From Halodesulfovibrio spirochaetisodalis (GTDB lineage Bacteria > Desulfobacterota > Desulfovibrionia > Desulfovibrionales > Desulfovibrionaceae), in the NCBI RefSeq assembly GCF_001672295.1, contig NZ_JXMS01000006.1, forward strand, positions 62,001 through 126,000: 64,000 bases of DNA, in the 5' to 3' direction. Both the position numbers and the translations under genes were made by a program. This document shows, one piece after another, positions 35,485 through 45,055 of the stretch (the first letter of the stretch is position 1; each line of letters starts with the position of its first letter). The notes beneath the pieces are model-generated. The model had not been told where the DNA came from and made no database searches. It saw nothing but the letters and a program-made list of their open reading frames with translations.

Positions 35485-37071
35485 CTAGCGAATTTCGCGC
35501 GTAGTGCTGAAGACAACCTTGGAGTAGCGTTCCTGCGCGGACTCAAGCTTCCAAGGGTTAGGAGCAAGGTAGGCAAGGCAGCCTTCCGCATCGATGGCAA
35601 GATCGCTACGGTAGTAATCTTTAAAATCTGCCAGCACCTTCTCATCTTCACTGCTGATCCAGCGTGCGGTTGTAATCATGCATGGTTCATACAGCGCATT
35701 CACGCTGTACTCTTCTTTCAAACGGTGGACGATTACATCAAACTGCAGAATACCGACCGCACCAAGAATGTAGTCACTATTCGCAATCGGGCGGAACAAC
35801 TGTACTGCGCCTTCTTCTGCAAGCTGCTCAAGTCCCTTCTGCAACTGTTTACGCTTCATAGGGTCTTTAAGCTGTACACGGCGGAAATGTTCCGGGGAGA
35901 AGTTCGGTATGCCGATAAACTTCAGCTCTTCCTTTGTGGTAAAGGTATCACCGATTTTAATTGTGCCGTGGTTATGAACACCGATGATGTCACCTGCATA
36001 CGCTTCTTCTACGCCGGTACGATCCTGCGCCATGAAGATGGTTGCGTTCGCAATGGTAAAATCTTTGCCTAAGCGGTGATGTTTCACCTTCATACCACGG
36101 GTAAATTTACCGGAGCAAATACGCATGAACGCAATACGGTCACGGTGGTTTTTATCCATGTTCGCCTGAATCTTAAAAACAACACCGGAAAAATCTGTCT
36201 CGTACGGTGAAACTTCACGCGTTGTCGTCGGGCGGCTCTTAGGCGCAGGAGCAAGGTCAACAAATGCATCCAGCATTTCCTGCACACCAAAGTTATTGAT
36301 GGCAGAACCGAAGAATACCGGAGTCTGTTCCCCTTTAAGGTAACGCTCTTTATCAAACGGGTTACCAGCACCTTCAAGCAACTCCAGTTCATCACGAAGC
36401 TGAGCAGCGTATTCACCAAGGTACTCTTCAAGACGCGGATCGTTTACATCATTGAAAACAAGTCCTTCCTGAGTTTTTCCTTCGTGCACAGCACTGAACA
36501 GGTGTAATTCATTCTTGTAGATATTCCATGTGCCTTTAAATTCCTGCCCCATGCCGATAGGCCATGTGAGAGGCGCACATTCAATCTTCAAGTGCTCTTC
36601 AATGTCAGCCATAACATCCAGAGGATCAAGGCCGTCACGGTCGAGTTTGTTGATGAACGTTACAATAGGAGTGTTACGCAGACGACAAACATCCATAAGT
36701 TTCAATGTCTGTGCTTCTACACCCTTTGCAGAGTCAATAACCAGCAGACCGGAGTCAACAGCAGTCAATACACGGTAGGTATCTTCAGAAAAGTCCTGGT
36801 GACCCGGTGTATCGAGCAGGTTTACTTCATGCCCTTTGTATTCAAACTTCATAACGGAAGAAGTAACAGAAATACCACGTTCCTGCTCCATCGCCATCCA
36901 GTCAGAAGTAGCGTGACGTGCCGCTTTACGGGATTTTACGGAACCCGCCATCTGAATTGCACCACCGTACAAAAGCAATTTTTCTGTAAGGGTGGTTTTA
37001 CCGGCATCCGGGTGACTGATGATGCCGAATGTACGACGTTTATCAACTTCACGTGCTAAAGCTTTACTCAT
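35485..37071 (-). CDS. prfC: Peptide chain release factor 3 (RF3)
   Basis: 528 residues, GTPase that removes RF1/RF2 from the ribosome. G-motifs: [16 protein letters not shown], the switch region [24 protein letters not shown] and FINKLDRDG. Later [22 protein letters not shown] and the C-terminal [21 protein letters not shown] are RF3 marks that set it apart from EF-G. The start MSKALAREV has GAGGA six bases before it; two in-frame ATGs upstream have none. Single gene, closed by a terminator. Confidence 0.96.
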   Translation of the reverse strand: MSKALAREVDKRRTFGIISHPDAGKTTLTEKLLLYGGAIQMAGSVKSRKAARHATSDWMAMEQERGISVTSSVMKFEYKGHEVNLLDTPGHQDFSEDTYRVLTAVDSGLLVIDSAKGVEAQTLKLMDVCRLRNTPIVTFINKLDRDGLDPLDVMADIEEHLKIECAPLTWPIGMGQEFKGTWNIYKNELHLFSAVHEGKTQEGLVFNDVNDPRLEEYLGEYAAQLRDELELLEGAGNPFDKERYLKGEQTPVFFGSAINNFGVQEMLDAFVDLAPAPKSRPTTTREVSPYETDFSGVVFKIQANMDKNHRDRIAFMRICSGKFTRGMKVKHHRLGKDFTIANATIFMAQDRTGVEEAYAGDIIGVHNHGTIKIGDTFTTKEELKFIGIPNFSPEHFRRVQLKDPMKRKQLQKGLEQLAEEGAVQLFRPIANSDYILGAVGILQFDVIVHRLKEEYSVNALYEPCMITTARWISSEDEKVLADFKDYYRSDLAIDAEGCLAYLAPNPWKLESAQERYSKVVFSTTREIR

Positions 37072-37374
37072 GGTTATTCCTCTGTATTCCGTTTTATTCA
37101 TAAAAACGGTGCGATATCGCAAAAAACAGCGCGTGTTACCGCGCTGCTGTTGTGATGATTTTGTAAGCGTACAATTTTACATACTACGCTGTTGCTGACT
37201 GCCTATTCCACAAAGACCCTGCTTTGGTCAAGAAAGAAGGGTGTCGCAACGTCTTTCAGTTCCCAACGCCCACGCCTGTGTACCCCAAAAGCTTCCCAAC
37301 CTGCCTGCCATTTCCACGTCCATATTCTTCTGGTAAACTCCCAAATATACCTATCCCGCATCAGGAGAAAGACC

Positions 37375-38733
37375 ATGCAAACAGAGCGAATTTTGCAGGA
37401 ACGAACCACAACCATATCCAACCCGCAAAGCATCATATATTGGATGCGTTGCGAACACAGAGCGAAAGACAACTGGGCACTACTGTATGCACTGGAACAG
37501 GCAAGCAGCCAGAATCTGCCCCTGCTCGTACTCTTTTGCCTCTCCGGCTCAACCCCTGCCAGCTCTTATCGGCAAAAGCATTTTCTCTACACCGGCATTC
37601 AGGAAACTCAGCGCACTCTGGAAAAAAAGAACATCCCTTTCATTAATTCCACAGCAAACACTCCAGAGCAGCTCGCAACGGTAGTAAAACACAACTCCCC
37701 CCAAATGCTCATCACAGACCACTCCGCTCTCAAGCCACAAAAGCACTGGCTGGAAACCATCATAAATCTCACCGAATGTGCAGTTGCCACTGTGGATGGT
37801 CGTAATGTTGTTCCAGCACGCTATGTTTCTGAGAAACAAGAATATGCAGCGCGAACTATCCGTCCTAAAATACACAGGTCACTTGATCTGTTTCTTACCC
37901 AATTCCCAGCGCTTACTTCTCCCGCAGCCTCATGGAACGGCAAACCAAAAGGTCAGCCGCTCTCAGCCCCGCTATCAAGCGCTTCCTCCCCGTCTCCAGT
38001 AACACACATCAAATCCGGTGAAAAAGCAGCCGACGCAGCGCTGCAGCACTTTTTGACCAAAACAATCCAACATTATGAGGACAGAAACGATCCCACACAG
38101 GACGCACTGTCCAACCTGTCACCATACCTGCATTTCGGTATGCTATCCGCCCAACGGATTGTTCTGGAAACCCTGCAACATAAACACATCAAGCACGAAG
38201 CCAAAGAAGTCTTTCTGGAAGAGCTCGTCGTCCGCAGAGAGCTTGCGGACAACTTCTGCATTTACAACCAGAACTACGACTCCATCTCCGGTTTTCCGCA
38301 GTGGGCAAAGGACACGCTCCAAAAGCACCTGTCAGATCCGCGGGACTACATCTACACCTTACCCCAGTTTGAGCACGCACAAACACACGACCCGCTTTGG
38401 AATGCTGCACAACAAGAACTGACGCATCTTGGAAAAATGCACGGGTATATGCGGATGTACTGGGCAAAGAAAATTTTGGAATGGACGCACTCTCCAGAAG
38501 ACGCCATGAACATTGCCCTGCATCTTAATGACACCTACTCACTGGATGGCGTGGATTCCAACGGCTACACAGGCATTGCATGGTCAATAGGCGGAGTGCA
38601 CGACAGGCCGTGGAAAGAGCGCCCCATCTTCGGAACCGTCCGGTACATGAACTACAACGGCGCCAAACGAAAATTTAACGTGGAAGGGTACATTGAAAAA
38701 GTACGCTTAGCCGCTGGACTGCAACCTGCATAG
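37375..38733 (+). CDS. Class II deoxyribodipyrimidine (CPD) photolyase
   Basis: 452 residues. Light-driven repair of cyclobutane pyrimidine dimers with FAD. The N-terminal IIYWMRCEHRAKDNWALLYA is the class II photolyase antenna domain; the FAD domain has SPYLHFGMLSAQRIVLETL, EELVVRRELADNFCIYN and the class II signature VDSNGYTGIAWSIGGVHDRP with GTVRYMNYNGAKRKF. AGGAG seven bases before the ATG at 37375. In an anaerobe it suggests exposure to light in shallow sediments. Closed by repeat copy 2. Confidence 0.94.
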   Translation: MQTERILQERTTTISNPQSIIYWMRCEHRAKDNWALLYALEQASSQNLPLLVLFCLSGSTPASSYRQKHFLYTGIQETQRTLEKKNIPFINSTANTPEQLATVVKHNSPQMLITDHSALKPQKHWLETIINLTECAVATVDGRNVVPARYVSEKQEYAARTIRPKIHRSLDLFLTQFPALTSPAASWNGKPKGQPLSAPLSSASSPSPVTHIKSGEKAADAALQHFLTKTIQHYEDRNDPTQDALSNLSPYLHFGMLSAQRIVLETLQHKHIKHEAKEVFLEELVVRRELADNFCIYNQNYDSISGFPQWAKDTLQKHLSDPRDYIYTLPQFEHAQTHDPLWNAAQQELTHLGKMHGYMRMYWAKKILEWTHSPEDAMNIALHLNDTYSLDGVDSNGYTGIAWSIGGVHDRPWKERPIFGTVRYMNYNGAKRKFNVEGYIEKVRLAAGLQPA

Positions 38734-38741
38734 AGTTTGTA

Positions 38742-39050
38742 TGCCTCTGGCGGCGCTTATCAGCGGGATTTTTTTGCCTCCGGCGGCTTAAGAACCTCCA
38801 GAAACCTTTATATACGAGAATAGCCCGTTAAATATGACCTCACGCGGCTTTATGTCACTACCTTTCTCTAACTATAAAAAGGTTGGCCTACATAATTGAG
38901 GCCAACCCTTTTTATTTTCATATCAGAAAGATAGCATGTTCGCGGCTTCCAACGTCATACATAACGGTCAGCTTCGCGTATAATCGGGGTCAAGGGGACG
39001 TGTCCCCTTGCGGGGGTGCAGGGGGCAGAGCCCTCCTGCCCGTCGGAGAC
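38742..39050 (+). repeat. Modular 3'-end repeat, copy 2 (after the photolyase)
   Basis: Begins eight bases after the photolyase stop with a short module A (CCTCCGGCGGCTTAAGAACC, without the long palindrome). Module B terminator GGTTGGCC/GGCCAACC at 38876-38919. Module C to CCGTCGGAGAC. Modules B and C are nearly identical to copy 3. Confidence 0.8.
38876..38919 (+). terminator. Terminator in repeat copy 2
   Basis: AAAAAGGTTGGCC pairs with GGCCAACCCTTTTT and a T-rich tail follows. Confidence 0.78.
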
Positions 39051-39164
39051 AATCTCATAACGCTCTATTTTGACATATGCTTTTTGAGACTGTAGTCATG
39101 CAATACTAGCTGATTTCGCGAAACGAACTTACACTCGCGCACATACAAATTTAAAGAGATTGTT

Positions 39165-39632
39165 ATGAACTCCCACCATGAAGAAAACCTCAAAACCTAC
39201 TTGAAGGCTCACATCCCAGCAGCTGAACATATGAGCTTTAATCAGTCCTGCCACAGTGTGGCAGACGCAGCAGACGCGGCAAACGCTTCACCAGAAGAAT
39301 TCGTTAAAAATGTCTGCATGATCGGCTCTAACGGTGATTTTATCGTTGCAATTGTACACGGCACTGACAGGGCAAGTACATCACGCGTAGGTAAAGCTCT
39401 TGGTACAGAACGTCCAAGACTAGCAACAGCAGAAGAAATACTCGAAAAGACAGGGTACCCTTGCGGTGGAACACCATCTTTCGGCTACAACGCAACTTTC
39501 CTTATTGACCCGCGTGTAGCAGAAATTCAGTCCGTGATTACCGGAGGTGGTTCGGAATGCTCGTTGGTGCGAGTAAAAACGAATGAGATGCTCCATGCCA
39601 ATAATGGACGCATTGTACGCGTACGAAAATAG
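39165..39632 (+). CDS. YbaK/aminoacyl-tRNA deacylase-domain protein
   Basis: 155 residues of the YbaK/ProX editing-domain family, which hydrolyses mischarged tRNAs such as Cys-tRNA(Pro) or Ala-tRNA(Pro). Blocks seen: EEFVKNVCMIGSNGDFIVAI, GKALGTERPRLATAEEI and TGYPCGGTPSFGYNATFLID, the family pattern in which the GGxxPFG-type loop binds the substrate. Start ATG with AGAG upstream. It is bracketed by repeat copies 2 and 3 on either side. Confidence 0.88.
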   Translation: MNSHHEENLKTYLKAHIPAAEHMSFNQSCHSVADAADAANASPEEFVKNVCMIGSNGDFIVAIVHGTDRASTSRVGKALGTERPRLATAEEILEKTGYPCGGTPSFGYNATFLIDPRVAEIQSVITGGGSECSLVRVKTNEMLHANNGRIVRVRK

Positions 39633-39651
39633 TCGCACGGCATTATTCCAC

Positions 39652-39843
39652 GACCTTTCTCTAACTATAAAAGGGTTGGCCTACATAATTGAGGCCAACC
39701 CTTTTTATTTTCATATCAGAAAAATAACGTGTTCGCGGCTTCCAACGTCATACATAACGGACAGTTTCGCGTATAATCGGAGTCAAGGGGACGTGTCCCC
39801 TTGCGGGGGTGCAGGGGGCAGAGCCCGCCTGCCCGTCGGAGAC
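39652..39843 (+). repeat. Modular 3'-end repeat, copy 3 (after ybaK)
   Basis: Lacks module A and starts at CCTTTCTCTAACTATAAAA. The terminator stem GGGTTGGCC/GGCCAACCC at about 39668-39704 and module C to CGTCGGAGAC are almost the same as copy 2. It begins 20 bases after the ybaK stop. Confidence 0.8.
39666..39704 (+). terminator. Terminator in repeat copy 3
   Basis: The same hairpin as in copy 2, with one extra G-C pair. Confidence 0.75.
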
Positions 39844-39873
39844 CCGCCGGAAGCAACCACCAACCAGACTGTA

Positions 39874-40764
39874 CTACAGCACAATCCTGTGCGCAGCTCT
39901 CAGCTCCGGCAATGTTGATACCCGCTTATCAAGCGGGAATACGAGTGGAAAGGGATTACGTCTCGGCAAAACAGGGGTGCCCGCGCACATACCTTTTGAG
40001 TCAGCGAGCGCTGTTGCGCCAATCGGGTCTACCCCGATTACAGCTGACTTATCTTGTTTTGAAAGAATATTAACTACTGACCGGACACTGGCATCAATCA
40101 TGGAACGCAGGTACTTTCTGTCGGCTGCGCCCGGCATAGTGTGATGAATAAGTTTAAGAGAAGTTTTCCAAGGGTATCCGCCACACAGGGCTACACTGCT
40201 TCGAAAAACTTGTTTGCGGATGGCAAAACCACTTTTGTTCTTGTTGGTTGCCGCCAGTAGTTCGCAGTCATGGTCGGTGCATGGAATTTTGAAGAGACCG
40301 CGGACGCTGTTACTGTTCCAACGCACCATACGGTCAGCCTGTGCTTCAATATACACGTGCCCAAACTTACCGGAGGTTGGTGCCCCGGACATGAGGCTTG
40401 GTACGTAATTATTGTGTGCTACGACATCTGCTGCAAGGTGTGAGAGGTATCCGTAGGCATAGGAACGCAGCTTCGGGCTTTGGACATTTTGCAAAAGAGT
40501 AAGGCCTGTTTCCCAGTTATGACTATGACCGGGAACAACAGTACTGCCTTTACCTATAAAAATATCTGCTGAAAGAGCGCCGTATTTAAACGCGTCCTTA
40601 TGTGTTGCAATGGTGTGTGCAACAGATGCAGGAAGAATTGAAAGATTGGAAAGTAACCATTCGGCTATTGAGATATGAACACCGGGTCCCCACGCGTATG
40701 CGGATTCCGGAAGCAAAACAAAAGCAAAGGCAGCTACTGCTGCCAGTACCAGACACTTTTTCAT
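39874..40764 (-). CDS. Zinc-dependent phospholipase C-like protein
   Basis: 296 residues, exported. Signal cleavage after AYA at residue 24 would leave Trp25 as the new N-terminus; in Bacillus phospholipase C the N-terminal Trp is itself a zinc ligand. The other ligands of that fold can all be lined up: H30 (WGPGVH), Asp in ALSADIF, His in GHSHNW, the HxxxD...H set in SHLAADVVAHN, and HxxxE in GHVYIEAQ. Role: phospholipid or related ester hydrolysis in the envelope; substrate unknown. The start at MKKCLV fits the signal peptide better than the ATG six codons upstream. Confidence 0.85.
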   Translation of the reverse strand: MKKCLVLAAVAAFAFVLLPESAYAWGPGVHISIAEWLLSNLSILPASVAHTIATHKDAFKYGALSADIFIGKGSTVVPGHSHNWETGLTLLQNVQSPKLRSYAYGYLSHLAADVVAHNNYVPSLMSGAPTSGKFGHVYIEAQADRMVRWNSNSVRGLFKIPCTDHDCELLAATNKNKSGFAIRKQVFRSSVALCGGYPWKTSLKLIHHTMPGAADRKYLRSMIDASVRSVVNILSKQDKSAVIGVDPIGATALADSKGMCAGTPVLPRRNPFPLVFPLDKRVSTLPELRAAHRIVL

Positions 40765-40836
40765 AAAACCCCATCCCCCCATATTTCGCCTGAAGCTTCA
40801 GGCTGAGGTCATAGAGTAGTACTCACTCCGAGAATG

Positions 40837-41994
40837 TCAACACTTCAATCCCTGCAAGCGATCCATTGCATCGAACAGGTTCTCGATGATCGTATTGGAG
40901 ACCAGCATGCCGCGCTTTGTAAGGTTCAGATACCCATTGCGAATTTTAATCAAACCATGCTGATGCAGTGCTGTAATCATAGGCCGAAAATCTTCCATAA
41001 AAGTTCTGCCCGTGAGTTCCTTATAAGCGGCAAGTCGTAACCCGCGCGCAGTACGCAGCCGAAGCATAATCAGTTCCTGCATACGTTCATGCGGAGTCAG
41101 CGCCTCTGTATTATTACCTATTTCTCCGCTTTCCACATGTTGCACATAGGTATTGAGGTCTTTGACATTTGACCAACGCCTGCTGTTAACGGTTGAAACT
41201 GCTGAAGGCCCGAGTCCGAGATAGTCTGCACCTTCCCAGTATCCCAGATTATGACGACACTGGTAGCCCATTCGGGCAAAGTTGGAAATTTCGTAGTGTG
41301 CGTACCCTTGCAATTCTAAGAATTCCGCCCCGTACAAAAACATTTTGCTCTGATCATCATCAGAAGGCAGTTCGATTGTCCCATCATCATGGGCTTTTTC
41401 AAACGGAGTATTCTCTTCAATACTTAAACTGTAGCAGGAAATATGATCCGGCTTCAGCTTCACAATCGATTTTAATTCCTTGAGCCAGTTACCTAAACTC
41501 TGCCCCGGTAATCCCCATATAAAATCAAGATTTATATTCCCGAAACCGTTTTTTCGAGCCTGTTCAACAGCAACTACAGCCTGCTTTGCTGTATGAGGTC
41601 TGCCCAAAATATGGAGAAGATCACGATTAAGGCTTTGTACACCAAGGCTTAACCTGTTAATGCCCGCTGCGTGGATATCGTACAAAAAGGTATCCCGCAC
41701 AACAGACTCAGGGTTTGCCTCCATACTGATTTCGGCACCCTGCTTTACAGCGAATGTCTTTGAAAGCCGATTCAAGAGGGCATCAATAGCTCTTGCAGGC
41801 AACATGGAAGGCGTACCGCCGCCTAAAAAGACTGTTTCCACAGGCACATTGCCAAGCCTGTCGCCCCAGAGGGCAATTTCGCGCATTACAGCATCAAGAT
41901 AGACCTGCATTGCATCATCATTCGGCACTTGGGAGTGGAACGCACAGTACCCGCATTTACTGCGGCAAAATGGAACGTGTAAGTACAACAACAT
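40837..41994 (-). CDS. hemW: Radical SAM haem chaperone HemW-like protein
   Basis: 385 residues. The cluster motif CRSKCGYC is at C10, C14 and C17, directly after the start as in HemW. Other marks: FLGGGTPSML, EANPESV, GVQSLNRDLLHILGR, DFIWGLPGQ and a C-terminal wing (RGLRLAAYKELTGRTFMEDF). HemW was once annotated as oxygen-independent coproporphyrinogen oxidase; the C-terminal layout suggests haem insertion rather than that enzyme (HemN), which has a longer N-terminus. Ribosome site weak. Divergent from marR. Confidence 0.9.
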   Translation of the reverse strand: MLLYLHVPFCRSKCGYCAFHSQVPNDDAMQVYLDAVMREIALWGDRLGNVPVETVFLGGGTPSMLPARAIDALLNRLSKTFAVKQGAEISMEANPESVVRDTFLYDIHAAGINRLSLGVQSLNRDLLHILGRPHTAKQAVVAVEQARKNGFGNINLDFIWGLPGQSLGNWLKELKSIVKLKPDHISCYSLSIEENTPFEKAHDDGTIELPSDDDQSKMFLYGAEFLELQGYAHYEISNFARMGYQCRHNLGYWEGADYLGLGPSAVSTVNSRRWSNVKDLNTYVQHVESGEIGNNTEALTPHERMQELIMLRLRTARGLRLAAYKELTGRTFMEDFRPMITALHQHGLIKIRNGYLNLTKRGMLVSNTIIENLFDAMDRLQGLKC

Positions 41995-42080
41995 AACGCA
42001 GTGAAAGTAGGTGCCTCAGCCCCATGCGTCAAGAGATCAATTAGGCAAGATGTTGCAGGCAATATACAACAAACCAACTA

Positions 42081-42124
42081 TTGACTTATCAATAGAAAGA
42101 CTTTATTGATTTATCAACTGTTGA
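42081..42124 (+). promoter_or_regulatory. Candidate MarR operator and promoter region
   Basis: Two near-palindromes with the same pattern, TTGACTTATCAA (42081-42092) and TTGATTTATCAA (42106-42117), 25 bases apart, plus an overlapping TCAACTGTTGA (42114-42124). They lie about 40-80 bases before marR and may also contact the hemW promoter. Confidence 0.5.
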
Positions 42125-42163
42125 TACAACAATACAGTCGATTAACTTACATTAGAGGAAGAT

Positions 42164-42604
42164 ATGAACGGTTTTACTGATGAGCAGTTCCCACTTGGAT
42201 ACGCAGTTTCAATGACCAGCCGTATTCAGGCGGCAAAGGCCAAAGAAAAGATCACTAAGTTTGATGTCACGTTCGGCCAAGTGCCTTTCCTAATGGAAGT
42301 GCTCCGAAACAAGGAGCCAATGACGCAGGACGAACTTTCCAAAGCACTTTTCATTGATCCGGCAGCTACCGCGAGAGCAATTGAGCAGTTGGAAAAAAAA
42401 GGGCTGGTTAAACGGAAAGTGAACCCTAAAAACCGAAGACAAAAACTTGTATCAGCAACAGATAAAGCAAATTGGATGAAAGGCGAGCTACGTGCATCAT
42501 TGCGTGAAGGCACACAGGAAATGCTTGAAGCACTGACACCGGAAGAGCAGGAAACACTTTCAAAACTTCTCGCCAAGGTTTGCAAGCACAATATGCAGAA
42601 ATAA
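42164..42604 (+). CDS. MarR-family transcriptional regulator
   Basis: 146 residues, winged helix. Helix-turn-helix region at about 45-90: MTQDELSKALFIDPAATARAIEQLEKKGLVKRKVNPKNRRQ, which is the classical MarR DNA-binding core with the basic wing. Helices at both ends form the dimer. Start ATG with GAGGA upstream. It lies 47 bases before a multidrug-type exporter and so probably represses it and itself in response to a small ligand. Confidence 0.92.
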   Translation: MNGFTDEQFPLGYAVSMTSRIQAAKAKEKITKFDVTFGQVPFLMEVLRNKEPMTQDELSKALFIDPAATARAIEQLEKKGLVKRKVNPKNRRQKLVSATDKANWMKGELRASLREGTQEMLEALTPEEQETLSKLLAKVCKHNMQK

Positions 42605-42651
42605 CATCCAGCCGCTACGACACACTATCCTAGACTGGGGAGGACCATTAA

Positions 42652-44073
42652 ATGACAACCCAAAAAACCGTCTCACCGGCGGCAGCGACATTCATTGTTT
42701 CTGTCGTACAATTTTTGACACCATTCATGATGTCAGCTGTAGGTGTGGCACTGCCTGCCATTGGCAGGGAATTTTCCGCTGGAGCGTTCCAGCTCGGCCT
42801 TGTTGAGATGGCCTACATACTTGCCGGTGGTATTTTGATGCTGCCGGCAGGGCGCTTTGCGGACATCCGCGGGCGTAAGCGTATTTTTTCCATAGGACTC
42901 TGCGTCTTTATTCTTGCTACGTTCTGCATTGCACTGGCTCCGACAATGGAAGCACTCATTTTGTTGCGTTTTGTTCAAGGGGCAGGGTCTGCACTTATTG
43001 CAACAACAAGCGTAGCCATCATCTCATCCGTTGTACCGCAGCAGGTACGCGGTAGGGCTATGGGGATAGTCGCTGCTTCAGTATATTTAGGACTTTCCGC
43101 AAGTCCGACTCTGACCGGTTTTATTATTCAATACGGTAGCTGGCGCTGGATTTTCTGGGGTGTGCTACCGCTTCAGCTTGCTGCACTGTGGCTTACACTG
43201 ACCCGTTTGCACGGTGAATGGCATGGAGCAAAAGGTGCTCCTTTCGACTGGATCGGAAGCATCATGTATGCAGGTGCAGTCTGTATGGCAATGACAGGAG
43301 TAACCCATCTTAATCAGGGTGGAATATTTACTCTTCTGTTTGCTGCCGGTCTGCTCGGCCTCTGTTTCTTCTTTTACTGGGAGTCAAAGACTGAGCATCC
43401 GATCCTGAACGTACCGCTGCTGAAGGCAAACCGTACCTTTTCCCTCAGTACACTGGTTCTGCTTGCGAACTATGCATCCTCTTTTGGCGTGACATTCTTC
43501 TTCAGCCTCTACTTGCAGCAGGTTAAGGGAATTCCACCGCAGTATGCAGGGATCATTCTTGTGACCCAGCCGGTAATCATGGCCATTTTATCGCCGATTG
43601 CCGGACGGCTGGCAGACAAGATTGACCCGGGCAAGTTGACTGTTTTCGGTATGGGATTATGCACGATTGCACTGGCAACCTGCACCACCGTCAACGCAGA
43701 AACAACTCTGCCGACATTACTCATGATTCTCGCTCTGCTCGGCCTTGGTTTCTCATTCTTCTCAACACCGAACCTGACCGTAATCATGACCTGTGTAGAA
43801 CCTAAGCACTATGGTGTAGCAGCAAGCCTTTCAGCGACTATGCGTACGCTGGGCATGCTTACTGCCATGTCCGCAATCTCGTTCATTCTGAGTCTGTTCA
43901 TGGGCAGACAGTCAGTTTCGCAGTCACCGGAAGCATTTATTTCCGCACTGCAAACCGGCTTCACCATCTTTACAGTCATTAGTGCAATCGGGGTTGCGGG
44001 AGCATTTGCAAGTGCCCGTGCACAAAAATACTCCGCAATGTATCAGGAACCACAAACTGATTTGACGACATAA
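42652..44073 (+). CDS. MFS multidrug exporter (DHA2/EmrB-like, 14 helices)
   Basis: 473 residues, proton-driven efflux. About 14 transmembrane helices. Family motifs: GILMLPAGRFADIRGRKRIF (motif A, between helices 2 and 3), LRFVQGAGSALIATTSVAII (motif B) and GLSASPTLTGFIIQYGSWRW (motif C). GGAGG before the ATG. Expression likely under the MarR protein encoded upstream. Substrate not predictable. Confidence 0.92.
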   Translation: MTTQKTVSPAAATFIVSVVQFLTPFMMSAVGVALPAIGREFSAGAFQLGLVEMAYILAGGILMLPAGRFADIRGRKRIFSIGLCVFILATFCIALAPTMEALILLRFVQGAGSALIATTSVAIISSVVPQQVRGRAMGIVAASVYLGLSASPTLTGFIIQYGSWRWIFWGVLPLQLAALWLTLTRLHGEWHGAKGAPFDWIGSIMYAGAVCMAMTGVTHLNQGGIFTLLFAAGLLGLCFFFYWESKTEHPILNVPLLKANRTFSLSTLVLLANYASSFGVTFFFSLYLQQVKGIPPQYAGIILVTQPVIMAILSPIAGRLADKIDPGKLTVFGMGLCTIALATCTTVNAETTLPTLLMILALLGLGFSFFSTPNLTVIMTCVEPKHYGVAASLSATMRTLGMLTAMSAISFILSLFMGRQSVSQSPEAFISALQTGFTIFTVISAIGVAGAFASARAQKYSAMYQEPQTDLTT

Positions 44074-44168
44074 CAGGATAGCTTCATCCTGACGCACCAA
44101 TCCGGATGGTAGTGCAGATCCCTCAAATTATCTTAGCACTACAGCCCTGCCTCTAATACACTGGCAGT

Positions 44169-44324
44169 ATGAGTACTATCTTATTTTTACTACTGATACT
44201 GGCTATGGGTATTGGATGGTATGGGCACCGGATGGGCGCAATCTACGTCACTATTCTTTCAATCATACTCGCCATCATCTGGTTCATGTCCCATGCTACA
44301 GACTCGCTAAACGTTAATCTGTAG
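44169..44324 (+). CDS. DUF5993-type small membrane protein
   Basis: 51 residues with two hydrophobic segments (STILFLLLILAMGIGWYG and AIYVTILSIILAIIWFM), ending eight bases before the DsbB-like gene. Small proteins of this type commonly sit directly before dsbB-like genes in Proteobacteria, and are probably a partner subunit; function unproven. It is easily missed because of its length. The ATG lacks a strong ribosome site but the tight spacing supports coupling. Confidence 0.75.
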   Translation: MSTILFLLLILAMGIGWYGHRMGAIYVTILSIILAIIWFMSHATDSLNVNL

Positions 44325-44332
44325 GCAGGACT

Positions 44333-44896
44333 ATGCATCCGGAACTTGCACGCAAAATTAATTTACTGTTGCTGCTCATGGTTGCAGGCGTCATGTGCGG
44401 CTCCCTTTCTGTACAGTTCATACTTGGTGATTTGCCATGTCCCCTCTGCATACTGCAACGCTATGCAATGATTGGTCTGGCAATGGGGCCTCTGCTGAAC
44501 TTGCGGTTTGGTATACGCCCGCGTCATCTCTCAGTTACGCTCATGTTTGCTCTGTTCGGTATAGCAGTCAGCGTACGGCAGGTATTGCTGCATATAGTAC
44601 CGGGAACAGGAAATTACGGTGCTCCTGTCTTTGGAATGCATCTATATACATGGTCGTCACTCATATTTTTTATTGCACTGGTTGTTACTGCTCTGTTGTT
44701 ACTCATAGAAAATGTATGGTCACCATTAGATACACCTACCTATAACGACAAAATAGTCCACATTGGATATGGAATTATGATATCCATAACGTTATTCCTT
44801 GCAATAATAACACTTTTGGAATGTGGCTGGCGATGTCCCGATAATCCAGTGCACTATATGCTCATTCAACCTACCCATTTTATAACACATCCATAA
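44333..44896 (+). CDS. DsbB-like disulfide bond formation protein
   Basis: 187 residues, four transmembrane helices. The first periplasmic loop has the quinone-linked pair C36 and C39 in LPCPLCILQR, as in DsbB. The second periplasmic loop (HIVPGTGNYGAPVFG) has no cysteines where DsbB has its second pair; instead the C-terminal end has CGWRC (C164, C168). It would oxidise a DsbA-like partner using quinone, but the electron path may differ from E. coli. Pairs with the small membrane protein upstream. Confidence 0.85.
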   Translation: MHPELARKINLLLLLMVAGVMCGSLSVQFILGDLPCPLCILQRYAMIGLAMGPLLNLRFGIRPRHLSVTLMFALFGIAVSVRQVLLHIVPGTGNYGAPVFGMHLYTWSSLIFFIALVVTALLLLIENVWSPLDTPTYNDKIVHIGYGIMISITLFLAIITLLECGWRCPDNPVHYMLIQPTHFITHP

Positions 44897-45055
44897 TACA
44901 TAGCATGGTGAAGTTATTATAAATCTGTACTCATGACCCTATTATTATAAACAATTACATCTAAAAACTTGACGTAAACCCGTTTTAAATGATCTTTATT
45001 AGTTCGTGTATAATAAGGAATGTGGTAACTATTTGGGGACGTTTGTAAGGGTTTT
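44897..45055. other. AT-rich spacer before the M23 peptidase
   Basis: Short AT-rich run, TAATAATTATAAACAATT-like, likely promoter region. No clear -35/-10 pair was fixed. Confidence 0.35.

Noticed and set aside
39801-40144. Overlapping frames of 90-111 codons on the plus strand
   Set aside because: They start inside repeat module C and run antisense to the phospholipase-like gene; frames of this sort arise at every copy of the repeat.
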